From NCBI GenBank assembly GCA_965205595.1, contig CBDBHI010000012.1, forward strand, positions 372,001-436,000: DNA of 64,000 nucleotides. Direction: 5' to 3'. The notes beneath the pieces are model-generated. The model was not told the DNA's origin, made no database searches, and saw only the letters and a list, made by a program, of their open reading frames with translations. The translations under genes and the position numbers were made by a program. Positions within the stretch are counted from its first letter, which is position 1. Each line of letters starts with the position of its first letter. This DNA comes from CATQHP01 sp965205595. Its GTDB lineage: Bacteria > Acidobacteriota > Terriglobia > Bryobacterales > UBA6623. Shown here piece after piece: positions 54,062-63,500 of the stretch.

Positions 54062-55143
54062 AACTCGGCCTCCTCTTCAACTGGAATAAGTACTTCTACG
54101 CTCGTGCCGGTTTGTGGATCGGAACGAATGTCTACGTCACCATTGAGCAAATGAACGCGCTCGGCCATGCTGACCAGGCCCAGTCCAGCACGGCGTTGTT
54201 CCGCTTGGACGTCGAAGCCCTTGCCGGAATCGTGAACCGTCAGGTGAACCGCGCGATTACTCGCCGCTAACACAACCTCGGCGCTGGAGGCGCGCGCGTG
54301 CTTGGCAATGTTGCGCAGGCTCTCTTGGGTAACTCGGTAGAGAGTCAGCTTCGCCTCTACACTTAGATCCGCCGGCAGCTCTTCGCTTTCGAATTCGACC
54401 GTAATCCCCTCACGTTCTGAAAACGCTCTACACTCTTCGCGGATCGCCGCGACGAGGCCCAGGTCGTCGATGATCGCCGGGTGCAGGAGCCGAGATAGGT
54501 CGTGCACCTCGTCAGCAAACTGTAAGATCTTTGATTCTGCCTGCCGCAAGCAATCGCTAAATTGGGAATCGCCTTCGGGGGCTAGCCGACGAACGTTCGC
54601 CATTTCGAGTGCCAGCGCGGCGAGAGACTGGCCAAAGTGGTCATGCAGCTCGCGGGCTAGTCGCTTGCGCTCTTCTTCCTGTGACGTGATTAATTGGCCC
54701 GCGAGACGCCTCACTTCAAGATTCTGGCGGCGCAGGTGGTCTTCGCTCCGGCGTAGCGCGACTTCGGCGCGTTTACGTTCAGACACCTCAGCGGCCAGGC
54801 TAACGTTGGTGGCCTCGACCGCCGCTGTTCGCTCCGCGACTTTTTGCTCTAAAACGTCGTGCGCGAGCTGCAGTTCGCCAGTCTTTTTGAGCAGCTCGTC
54901 CAGCGTCCGAAGCAAAACGAGTGCGCTCAGTAAGACCGCGAGCGCTCGGCCCAAGGGCGTCAGATACCCAACTAACCCCAACCCAGCCGATACATCGATC
55001 ATCGGGAATGCAGAGGCGATCAGCAGGACGGCCGCGACCAGCGCGAATCGCTTCTCCCGGTGCGTCCGATATAGCCGGAAGGCGAGCCACGCCGCGGACA
55101 GCCGAGCAGCCGCGGTGGCAATTACCGTGAAAATCTCAAACAT
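54046..55143 (-). CDS. Membrane sensor histidine kinase (HisKA_3, NarX/DesK type)
   Basis: 365 residues from the ATG at 55143. Two to four N-terminal membrane helices (about 1-85) resemble a small membrane sensor with no large periplasmic loop. A coiled coil (LQLAHDVLEQKVAERTAAVE) leads to the HisKA_3 box RKRLARELHDHFGQSLAAL with the phosphorylated His, and the HATPase domain has SLRNIAKHARAS and VHDSGKGFD. It phosphorylates the overlapping response regulator. The signal is unknown; short-loop sensors often respond to membrane state. Confidence 0.93.
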   Translation of the reverse strand: MFEIFTVIATAAARLSAAWLAFRLYRTHREKRFALVAAVLLIASAFPMIDVSAGLGLVGYLTPLGRALAVLLSALVLLRTLDELLKKTGELQLAHDVLEQKVAERTAAVEATNVSLAAEVSERKRAEVALRRSEDHLRRQNLEVRRLAGQLITSQEEERKRLARELHDHFGQSLAALALEMANVRRLAPEGDSQFSDCLRQAESKILQFADEVHDLSRLLHPAIIDDLGLVAAIREECRAFSEREGITVEFESEELPADLSVEAKLTLYRVTQESLRNIAKHARASSAEVVLAASNRAVHLTVHDSGKGFDVQAEQRRAGLGLVSMAERVHLLNGDVDIRSDPQTGTSVEVLIPVEEEAELCAHE

Positions 55144-55255
55144 TCCCACGGTAAATCTATCATCGACCCATGGGCGGGGGCTGTAGGGATTCGGCCCTAT
55201 CCGGTACTAGGTGATTCCCAGGGGCTGTTAGAACCGGCGCTCTCAAGCGTTGTCG

Positions 55256-57985
55256 CTAGTTCGCGAATTCCGCGTACCAGTTCTGTACGATTGCTATGCT
55301 GGAACGCTCTTGCTCAGCAGTGTTCTCAACCACCACAAACAACTCACCGCCGGGCCCAACATCGTAGTTTGGAGATGACCCTCCCACAAGGCCCGAGTGA
55401 GTGAACAGTTTGGTGGTCTGCCCGATCGAAATCGCATTTCCAAGCACAACCTTTACCGCCATGAGCGCCTCGCCCTCGACGAAATATAGTTCTGTCCCAT
55501 CACCGTTCCAGCGCGGCTGCGTCCCGCCGTTGGCCGAAATTTTGATCACGCCGCCACCCTCGGGGAATCGCTCGATATAGACTTCGTCTCGTCCCGTGCG
55601 ATTGGAGGCGTATGCCACGTAATTTCCGTTAGGCGAGAACTGACCGTGGCGCTCTCGGAACTTGGTCTGGAGAAACGGGGAGGACTTAACGCCACCTTCG
55701 GCGCTGAACTCCGCGAACCAGAGGTCGAGGGCACTATCGAGCGCGGTTGCGTTATATAGCAAATATCGTCCGTCCAGCGACCAGTCCAGCGGGGTCTCAC
55801 GCACCGGCGTCGCGATAAGCGGTTCATCTTCTCCACTTCCATCCGAACGTCTGCGGTACACATCGTAGTTGCCGCTTCGATCCGTTCCGAACACGATGTA
55901 TTGGCTATCGGGTGTCCAGATCGGTCGACTGTCGTGAAGTGGGTCGGTGGTGATTCGAGTTTTGAGTCCCCTCTGTGCGTCGTGTACCCAAATATCAGTC
56001 TCTTCTTCGCTTGCATCCACCGCTCTAACGGCCACGTACCTTTCATTAGGCGAAAGTGACACGTACAAAATATCGCGCTGAGGCTGACCGATCGAATCAG
56101 TCACGTTGCCGGAGCGGTCTCTCCAGGCCAAGTATGGCTGGCCAGTAGTCTCTGCCTTAGAAAAACAAAGTGTGCCATCCAGCGCTACGCTGGGAGCTGC
56201 ACCTTCCCTGGCGACTCTGAACGGCTCGCCGGTGGTCTTTAGCGATTTCAGCGAAAACGGGACCGCCCAGAGCGTGTCGGTGCTTGCTGGGCCAGTTTGG
56301 TAGACGATGTGACCGCTGGCCGAGTACGCAGCGTCACCCCCGGCTCCGACGATCGACTCCTCTGACGTGTCGAGGTTGCGGACGATGATTTCCGTTTTGT
56401 TCGGCGTGCCGCGCAAGAACATTAACACGCGGTCCGCGCGGGGGAGAAAACGTGGTCTCGAAAATACTGTTCGATCGGAATAGTCTTCCGTTGGAACGAT
56501 GGGCGAAGGTGTTCCATCTCGAACATTTACCGTGTATAAACGCGGCGCACCGCCTTCGCTGTAACGCGCGGACCAAATAATTTCGTCACCCTTGGGGCTC
56601 CAAGCGGCGGAGAAGTCCGCGGGCGCGCTCGGTAGCTGCACGGCCTGCACGGGCTGGCCGTTCGGCACGTCAATTGTTTGAATTTCAGATTGAAGGAGAA
56701 AACCTAATGTTGTGCTTCCCGGGGCCCAAAATGGTGACCGTCCGCCCGAAGTCGACGCCAACCGTATGTCGCCACCCGTGGAGAGATCGCGAACTGAGAT
56801 CGGCCCGGTCGCGTCTAGTGACGAAAATGCGACGTAACGCCCGTCGGGAGATATCACGGCGGAGGCAAAGCCGGCTGGGGGCTGGAAGTCCAGCCGCCGG
56901 AGAGGGACGATTGGCGGCGGCGCATCCGGTATCAGCGCGACTGCGATGGCGATCGGCGCTATCAGCGCGGATCCCACGGCTACGAGCCAGGGGGTCCGCG
57001 AATTTCGTTCGGGTTTGGCTGGGGGATTCTCGACGGACAGCGGCTGGGCTATCGTCTCGCCGGCCGCAACCAAGGTGCCTGAATCGACCTGCTTGGTCGG
57101 CCACGTCGAGGCCGGAAAAGTCCCCGTCTGGGTTCCGGATGCGTCGATCTGGATACGTTTCTTTAGCTTTTTCAGGTCGAGAATGAAATCGTCGGCCGAT
57201 CGATAGCGTTCGCCCGGGTCCTTCGCGAGCGCCTTGCTCAGAATCCAGTCCAATTCGATTGGGACGCCAACTCGAAGTGAGGTAATCGGCTGCGGCTCCT
57301 CATTCATGACCCCGAACATGATCGCTTGGTTGTAATGCCCTAGAAACGGCGTCACGCCGGCGATCGTCTCGTAAAGAACAACGCCGAGCGACCAGAGATC
57401 GGTCCGATGGTCGAACTCCGTGCCCTGGGTTTGTTCGGGCGACATATAGGCAACGGTGCCGAGGCGAGTATTCTCAGCGGTGAGCTCGGAGCGATCTGAA
57501 AGCCGGGCCAGCCCGAAGTCCATGATCGTGGCATGGATTTCGCCCGATGCGTTGCGCTTTACCATCACGTTTTGGGGCTTTATATCTCGATGAATGACTC
57601 CCTTGGTATGAGCTGCTTGAAGCCCGGCGGCAATCTGAATCGTGATTTCGAGTGCCTCGTTGAGCTTCATCGGCCCGTCGAGAATTTCGGTGCTTAGCGG
57701 CTGACCCTCAATGTAGGCCATGGCCAAAAACGTTTGGCCCTCGTCCTCACCGATGTCAAAGATGGGACAAATATTCGCATGGTTCAGCGCCGCCGAAGCC
57801 TGCGCCTCGCGCTGAAAACGCACGCGCTCCTTTTCATTTACCAAGCGGTGGGGCGAGAGAAACTTCAGCGCGACGGTACGTCGGAGGCGGGTGTCTTCCG
57901 CGCTGAAGACAATTCCCATCCCGCCCTCACCGATCTTATCGATGAGTCGGTAATGCGAAACTATTTGGCCGAGCTCGGGTGGCAC
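55256..57985 (-). CDS. Transmembrane Ser/Thr protein kinase with TolB/WD40-like propeller
   Basis: 909 residues from the GTG at 57985, which has AGGTG upstream and gives the usual start before IVSHYRLIDKIGEGGMG. The frame extends further upstream to 58171, but that part lacks family sequence. Kinase landmarks are the glycine loop IGEGGMG, VALKFLSP (ATP Lys), GVIHRDIKPQNVM, IMDFGLARL and AYMSPEQ. A membrane helix near 350-370 (LVAVGSALIAPIAIAVALIP) follows, then an extracytoplasmic propeller with TolB-type repeats (ISPDGRYVAFSS, WTPDSQYIVFGTDRSG, FSPNGNYVAYASNRTG). The layout is a hallmark of acidobacterial kinases. Divergent from the CoA-transferase operon. Confidence 0.92.
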   Translation of the reverse strand: MPPELGQIVSHYRLIDKIGEGGMGIVFSAEDTRLRRTVALKFLSPHRLVNEKERVRFQREAQASAALNHANICPIFDIGEDEGQTFLAMAYIEGQPLSTEILDGPMKLNEALEITIQIAAGLQAAHTKGVIHRDIKPQNVMVKRNASGEIHATIMDFGLARLSDRSELTAENTRLGTVAYMSPEQTQGTEFDHRTDLWSLGVVLYETIAGVTPFLGHYNQAIMFGVMNEEPQPITSLRVGVPIELDWILSKALAKDPGERYRSADDFILDLKKLKKRIQIDASGTQTGTFPASTWPTKQVDSGTLVAAGETIAQPLSVENPPAKPERNSRTPWLVAVGSALIAPIAIAVALIPDAPPPIVPLRRLDFQPPAGFASAVISPDGRYVAFSSLDATGPISVRDLSTGGDIRLASTSGGRSPFWAPGSTTLGFLLQSEIQTIDVPNGQPVQAVQLPSAPADFSAAWSPKGDEIIWSARYSEGGAPRLYTVNVRDGTPSPIVPTEDYSDRTVFSRPRFLPRADRVLMFLRGTPNKTEIIVRNLDTSEESIVGAGGDAAYSASGHIVYQTGPASTDTLWAVPFSLKSLKTTGEPFRVAREGAAPSVALDGTLCFSKAETTGQPYLAWRDRSGNVTDSIGQPQRDILYVSLSPNERYVAVRAVDASEEETDIWVHDAQRGLKTRITTDPLHDSRPIWTPDSQYIVFGTDRSGNYDVYRRRSDGSGEDEPLIATPVRETPLDWSLDGRYLLYNATALDSALDLWFAEFSAEGGVKSSPFLQTKFRERHGQFSPNGNYVAYASNRTGRDEVYIERFPEGGGVIKISANGGTQPRWNGDGTELYFVEGEALMAVKVVLGNAISIGQTTKLFTHSGLVGGSSPNYDVGPGGELFVVVENTAEQERSSIAIVQNWYAEFAN

Positions 57986-58169
57986 GAGAACACCTAATTC
58001 TAGCGGATAGCTGTGATTCACCGCCCCCTGACCGGCTGCCGTCTGAGCCTGATGCCGAGTCAGTTGGCGCGATGGAACTGTCGCGCCAAATCTGTAAGAC
58101 GGCGGTTGGCATTTACGTGCGACTTGCTTCTCAGTCCTCCGACCCGTCAAACTGCATACCTCTGGAGTC

Positions 58170-59345
58170 ATGATTCACGGACCGAAGGCATTAGAGGGCA
58201 TCACGGTCCTTGATATTGCTGGTAGCGTCGCCGCGGGCTACTGCGGAAAACTGTTTGCGGATCATGGCGCGGATGTCGTGCTGATCGAGCCGCCCGGCAG
58301 CGGATTCGCTACCCGTGAACTCGCTCCATTCGTATCCGGATCGAAAGCGCCTGAGGCGAGCGCGATGCATTCGTACTTGAGTACGAACAAGCGAAGCGTA
58401 GTGCTCGACATGAAATCGCCAAACGGCCTTAAGGAGTTTCTATCGCTCGCGCGTGGCAAGACGCTCGTAATTGATTCCGACGGGGCAGGGAATCGAGCGG
58501 TAGATCCAAACCAGCTGGCGAAGGGTTCCCCCAATTGCGTCTTGATGTCTATCACCTGGTTCGGCCAAGATGGACCATACCGCGATTACGCGGGTTCGGA
58601 AGGGGTTTGCCAAGCGCTTTCCGGACGGATGTATCCGCTCGGGCCAGCCGATGGAGCGCCACTAATTCCCGGCGGTTACCAGGCGCAGATAGTGTGTGGA
58701 TTGACTGCATATGTCGCCGCGCTGGGCCAAATCTTGGGCCGTGAACTTGGCAATGTAAGCGGGTTCGGCCATCTTGATGTTTCGATCTACGAAGCAAATC
58801 TCTGCTTCACGGAACTGGGCGCTATCCGGGGCTACAACGGCGACGAGACCCCAAAGCGCATGGGGGTCAACCGCCTGCCACCGACGTACCCGATTGGCGT
58901 TTACCCGTGCAAGGACGGTTGGTTGGGAGTGACGGCTCTGACACCTGCGCAGTGGAAGAGTTTCTGTGCACTCCTTGAGCTCAAAGGCGTTGCCGATCTG
59001 CCGAAATATCAGACTACCCTGGGCCGCCTGGAGGATGCCGACGAACTCGAAGAGATGATCTTGGACGCGGTTCGCGAGCGATCGGCGGGTGAACTCTTTC
59101 ATCGTGGACAGGGGATGCGCATTCCGCTCGCGCCCGGGCCGACGATGGAGCAGCTTTTCGACGTTGATCAGTATGTGCAGCGCCGGGCGTTTGCGAATGT
59201 CTCGCATCCCGATCAAGGTCAGTTCAAGGCTCCGGCTACTCCGTTTCGACTCTTTCGAACGCCTTCCGTCGAGGGTGGCCGGGTGTCGCGGCTCGGGGAA
59301 GATACCGAGAACGTTCTTGGCGGTGTGCGCGAGGCGATATCGTGA
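58170..59345 (+). CDS. Class III (CaiB/BaiF) CoA-transferase, first of a pair
   Basis: 391 residues. It begins LEGITVLDIAGSVAAGYCGKLFADHGADVVLIEPPGSG, the family start. STNKRSVVLDMKSPNG is a core motif, but the expected catalytic Asp region (usually ...QVVDVSL/DLSMYE) reads HLDVSIYEAN. Family III enzymes move CoA between organic acids. It overlaps the second CoA-transferase by 4 nt. Confidence 0.9.
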   Translation: MIHGPKALEGITVLDIAGSVAAGYCGKLFADHGADVVLIEPPGSGFATRELAPFVSGSKAPEASAMHSYLSTNKRSVVLDMKSPNGLKEFLSLARGKTLVIDSDGAGNRAVDPNQLAKGSPNCVLMSITWFGQDGPYRDYAGSEGVCQALSGRMYPLGPADGAPLIPGGYQAQIVCGLTAYVAALGQILGRELGNVSGFGHLDVSIYEANLCFTELGAIRGYNGDETPKRMGVNRLPPTYPIGVYPCKDGWLGVTALTPAQWKSFCALLELKGVADLPKYQTTLGRLEDADELEEMILDAVRERSAGELFHRGQGMRIPLAPGPTMEQLFDVDQYVQRRAFANVSHPDQGQFKAPATPFRLFRTPSVEGGRVSRLGEDTENVLGGVREAIS

Positions 59346-60577
59346 GCCGGCCGACAATACTACGCGGTCTCCGAGTCGTCGATCTTTCTATGGGCTGGGC
59401 CGGTCCTCTTGCCGCGCGTCAGCTGGCCGATATGGGCGCGGAAGTCCTGAAAGTCGAATCGTGCTCGCGATTCGATTGGTGGCGAGGTTGGGAGCCCACG
59501 CAGGAATGGCTCGACGCTGATGAGGCCGAGAAGGCCGTGCCGTTCAACATGGTCAATCGCAACAAGCTCGATGTAACGCTCGACTTGTCGAAGGATCGGG
59601 GACGTCAACTATTCCTAGACTTGATCTCGAAATCCGACGTCGTTATTGAGAATTATTCGGCCGGCGTGCTGCCAAAACTCAATCTGCAATACGACGTGCT
59701 GCGCGAGGTAAAGCCAAATTTGGTAATGATGTCGATGCCTGCGTTCGGCAGCACCGGACCCTGGCGCGAGTATCGCGCGTACGGGTCGACGACGGAGCAG
59801 GCTTCGGGCCTGCCGCATCTTTCCGGCAACGCTGAGTGGTTGCCCACGATGGTGCACGTTGCCTTGGGCGACGCCGTGGGCGGTCTGAACGGGGCGGCGG
59901 CTTTGCTGACCGCTATTCGTCATCTCAACAGGACCGGCGAAGGTCAGTTCATGGACTTGTCACAATCTGAGTGTCTTTTCCCTTTGGGCGCACACGGCAT
60001 CATCGAGCAAGCTGTGACGGGCGAGGCTCCAGCGCGGATCGGCAACTCCTCTCAGCAATTTGCTCCGCATGGTGTCTACCGTTGCGCAGGCGATGACCAG
60101 TGGTTGGCGGTGCAGGTTCAGAGTGACAAGCAGTGGGCAGCGCTCAGAGAGACGATTGGAGATGAGCTCGGCGGCTTCGGGTCACTTGAAAATCGCCTTG
60201 AACGGAGCGGCGAGTTGGACGAGGCTGTTTCTCGTTGGACGCGTAAGCAATCACCGTGGGAGGCGATGACGATTCTACAGTCAGCGGGAGTACCGGCCGG
60301 CGTCGTAAGACCTGCGTCCGACTTGACGAGAGATAGTCATCTCGAAGCTCGCGGTTACTGGAAGATCATGGGGCGAGATTTTGTTGGCGCACAACCGAAC
60401 CCGATAGCGCCATATAGGCTGGTTGGAGCACCGTTTGACATCGACCGTCCCGCGCCGACCTTAGGTCAGCACAATCGCGAGGTACTAGGCGGAATATTGG
60501 GACTGTCGAGCAATGAGATAACGGAGCTGGCGACGTCTGGAATCATAGGAAATCGACCATTGATGCCCGCTCGCTAG
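59342..60577 (+). CDS. Class III (CaiB/BaiF) CoA-transferase, second of a pair
   Basis: 411 residues with a GTG start overlapping the previous stop. Motifs: LRGLRVVDLSMGWAGPLAARQLADMGAEVLKVES, MVNRNKLDVTLDLSKDRG, and GQFMDLSQSE with the probable catalytic Asp. The overlap implies the two transferases are made together, perhaps as a heterodimer or for successive steps. The next gene, an acyl-CoA carboxylase, starts 20 nt later. Confidence 0.9.
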   Translation: MSRPTILRGLRVVDLSMGWAGPLAARQLADMGAEVLKVESCSRFDWWRGWEPTQEWLDADEAEKAVPFNMVNRNKLDVTLDLSKDRGRQLFLDLISKSDVVIENYSAGVLPKLNLQYDVLREVKPNLVMMSMPAFGSTGPWREYRAYGSTTEQASGLPHLSGNAEWLPTMVHVALGDAVGGLNGAAALLTAIRHLNRTGEGQFMDLSQSECLFPLGAHGIIEQAVTGEAPARIGNSSQQFAPHGVYRCAGDDQWLAVQVQSDKQWAALRETIGDELGGFGSLENRLERSGELDEAVSRWTRKQSPWEAMTILQSAGVPAGVVRPASDLTRDSHLEARGYWKIMGRDFVGAQPNPIAPYRLVGAPFDIDRPAPTLGQHNREVLGGILGLSSNEITELATSGIIGNRPLMPAR

Positions 60578-60597
60578 ACGAACAAAGGAAACCACTG

Positions 60598-63500
60598 ATG
60601 AAGTTGTTGATCGCCAATCGGGGAGAGATTGCGATTCGAATCGCGAGAGCTGCTAGCGAACTCGAAATTCCCAGCGTGGCGGTCTATTCCGAGGACGATG
60701 CGCAATCGCTGCACGTGATTCGAGCGGAACAGTCGGTTGGCCTGGTCGGTCGTGGTCCCGGTGCCTACCTTGATATCGCACAGATCGTGGCGGCGGCAAA
60801 GAGTTGCGAATGCGACGCCGTGCATCCCGGGTATGGGTTTTTGAGCGAGAACGCCGACCTGGCCAGGCGCTGTAGTGAAGCGGAAATTCGATTCGTGGGT
60901 CCTTCGGCGGCCGCGCTCGAACTGTTTGGCGATAAGGTGCGGGCTAGAGCGCTTGCGCTGGAGCACGACGTTCCGGTGATCCAAGGGATTTCAGAGGCGG
61001 TCTCTGTCGAACAGGCAAGGGAATTTTTCGACAGCCTGGCCGCCGAATCGGCGATGTTGATCAAGGCAGTAAGCGGAGGTGGCGGCCGTGGCATGCGCAT
61101 CGTTGCAAACCGCGATGAGATTGACGATGCCTATGCGCGTGCCGGTTCAGAAGCAGAATCAGCCTTTGGATGCGGCGACCTATTCGTCGAGCGATATCTG
61201 CCGAGAGTACGGCACATCGAAGTACAGATTGTCGCCGACGGCTACGGCAACGTTCGCGCGATAGGCGACCGCGACTGTACGATTCAGCGGCGCCACCAGA
61301 AGATTATTGAGATCGCTCCCGCACCCGACCTTAGCGAAGAGCTTCGGGCGCGGTTGGCCGAGGACTCAGTCAAGCTAGCGACGGCCACGAGGTACGAGAG
61401 CCTGGGGACGTTCGAGTTTTTGGTTCGAGATTCGATTGAACCCGACGGATACGCCTTCATCGAGGCAAACGCTCGCTTGCAAGTCGAGCACACCGTAACC
61501 GAGGAAGTCAGCGGCATCGATCTCGTCAACTTGCAGCTTGAAATGGCCAGGGGAAAATCGTTACCCGAACTCGGCCTCGGGCGGCTCGACGTTGCAGCGC
61601 CGTCGGGTTTCGCGATACAGGCGCGCGTCAACATGGAGAGCATGCAGCCGAATGGTGACGCTCGACCCTCAGGCGGCCGGCTGACAACATTCGAGGTTCC
61701 CTGCGGTCCGCGGATCAGAACCGATACGTTCGGCTATGCGGGATACGAGACTAGCCCGGCGTTCGATTCTCTACTGGCCAAAGTTATCGCCCATTCGCCG
61801 TCAGCCGAGTTCCCGGCCGCAGTCGCGCGAACCGCAAGAGCCTTGAGCGAGTTTCGCATCGAGGGCGTCCAAACCAACCTTGCATTCTTGCGGGCGCTGC
61901 TTAGCCACCCCGACGTGACTGGCGCGCGCGCGTACACGCGTTTTGCCGACGACAACGCGAGCGCTCTCGTCACTGCCGCGAACATCTTTGAGCAAAAGGA
62001 CCTTGCGGCCTCAGACGAGGCTGAAGAAGCGCGTCTCATGGCCGGCGCAAAAATCGACAATAGCGATCCGCTCGCCGTCCTTGCCCACGGCAAGACCGCA
62101 AGCGAGCCGCGCTCCACAAGCGAGCCGCTGTCGGCTGATGTCGAAGGCGTGGTTACGGTTTGGGCGCCGATGCAAGGAACGATCATCAGCTTAGACGTCG
62201 CCGCCGGTGATGACGTCCGCGAGCAGGGTCAGATCCTGGTGATGGAAGCGATGAAGATGGAGCATGAGATTCGCTCCACCGTCAGCGGCTCGATTCGAGA
62301 GTTGACGGTAGCAGTCGGCGATACGGTCTACGAAGGCCATCCTTTGGCATTCATAAAAGAGAAGGAATTTGGGAGTGAAGCGTCTGGCGATGACGAGGCG
62401 ATCGACCTAGACTACATCCGACCAGACCTGGCGGAAGTGCTCGAGCGGCACCGAGTAACACTCGATGAGGCGCGGCCCGACGCAATCGCGAAGCGGCGTA
62501 AAACCAATCAACGGACCGCCCGTGAAAACGTTTACGACCTTTGCGATGACGGTAGTTTCGTTGAGTACGGGCAGCTCGCTTTGACGCCCGGGTCGGGACT
62601 GCCACGCGATGAAGTCATCAAAAAATTTCCGACCGACGGCATGATCACCGGCATCGGTTCGGTCAACAGTGAACAGTTCCCCGGCGAGCGGTCGCGCTGT
62701 GTCGTGATGTCGTACGACTACACGGTGCTGGCGGGCACACAGGGCGTCACGAACCATCTCAAGACCGATCGCATGCTTGAGTTGGCCCACAAATGGCGCC
62801 GTCCGGTAGTGCTGTTTGCCGAGGGTGGCGGTGGTCGCGCGGGAACTGGCGGCAAGCGCAAGGGTGGCGCTGGGACCACCGGCGCGGGGCAGGGCAGGGC
62901 CGACGATGCCTATCGTCCGCTTGATATTTCGACGTTCGCCACAATGGGTTCGCTGAGTGGTTTGGTGCCGCTTGTTGGCATCACCTCGCGGTTCTGTTTT
63001 GCGGGCAATGCGTCGCTGCTTGGTTGCTGCGATGTGATTATCGCCACCGAGGATTCAAGCCTCGGTATGGGCGGCCCGGCTTTGATCGAGGGCGGCGGTC
63101 TAGGTGTCTTTCGACCGGACGAAGTTGGTCCGATGGATGTCCAAGTTCCTAGCGGCGTCGTCGATATCGCGGTCAAGGACGAGCCGGAAGCGGTCGCGGC
63201 GGCAAAGAAATATTTGTCGTATTTCCAGGGCTCCACCAGCGGTTGGAATTGCTTTGATCAACGCCACTTGAGGAACATTGTGCCCGAGAATCGATTACGC
63301 GTCTATAGCGTTCGCGATTTGATCAAGACGCTCGCGGACACCGCTAGCGTTCTCGAACTACGGGCCGGGTTCGGACTCGGCATCGTGACCTCGCTCGTCC
63401 GCATCGAGGGCCGGCCGATCGGCATTATTGCCAACAATCCGCAATTCTTGTCTGGAGCGATTGACAGCGACGGGGCCGACAAGGCGGCGCGCTTTATGCA

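Noticed and set aside
57986..58171. An N-terminal extension of the kinase up to 58171
   Set aside because: The extra 62 residues lack any conserved feature, would overlap the divergent CoA-transferase start, and a GTG with a ribosome-binding site exists at 57985.
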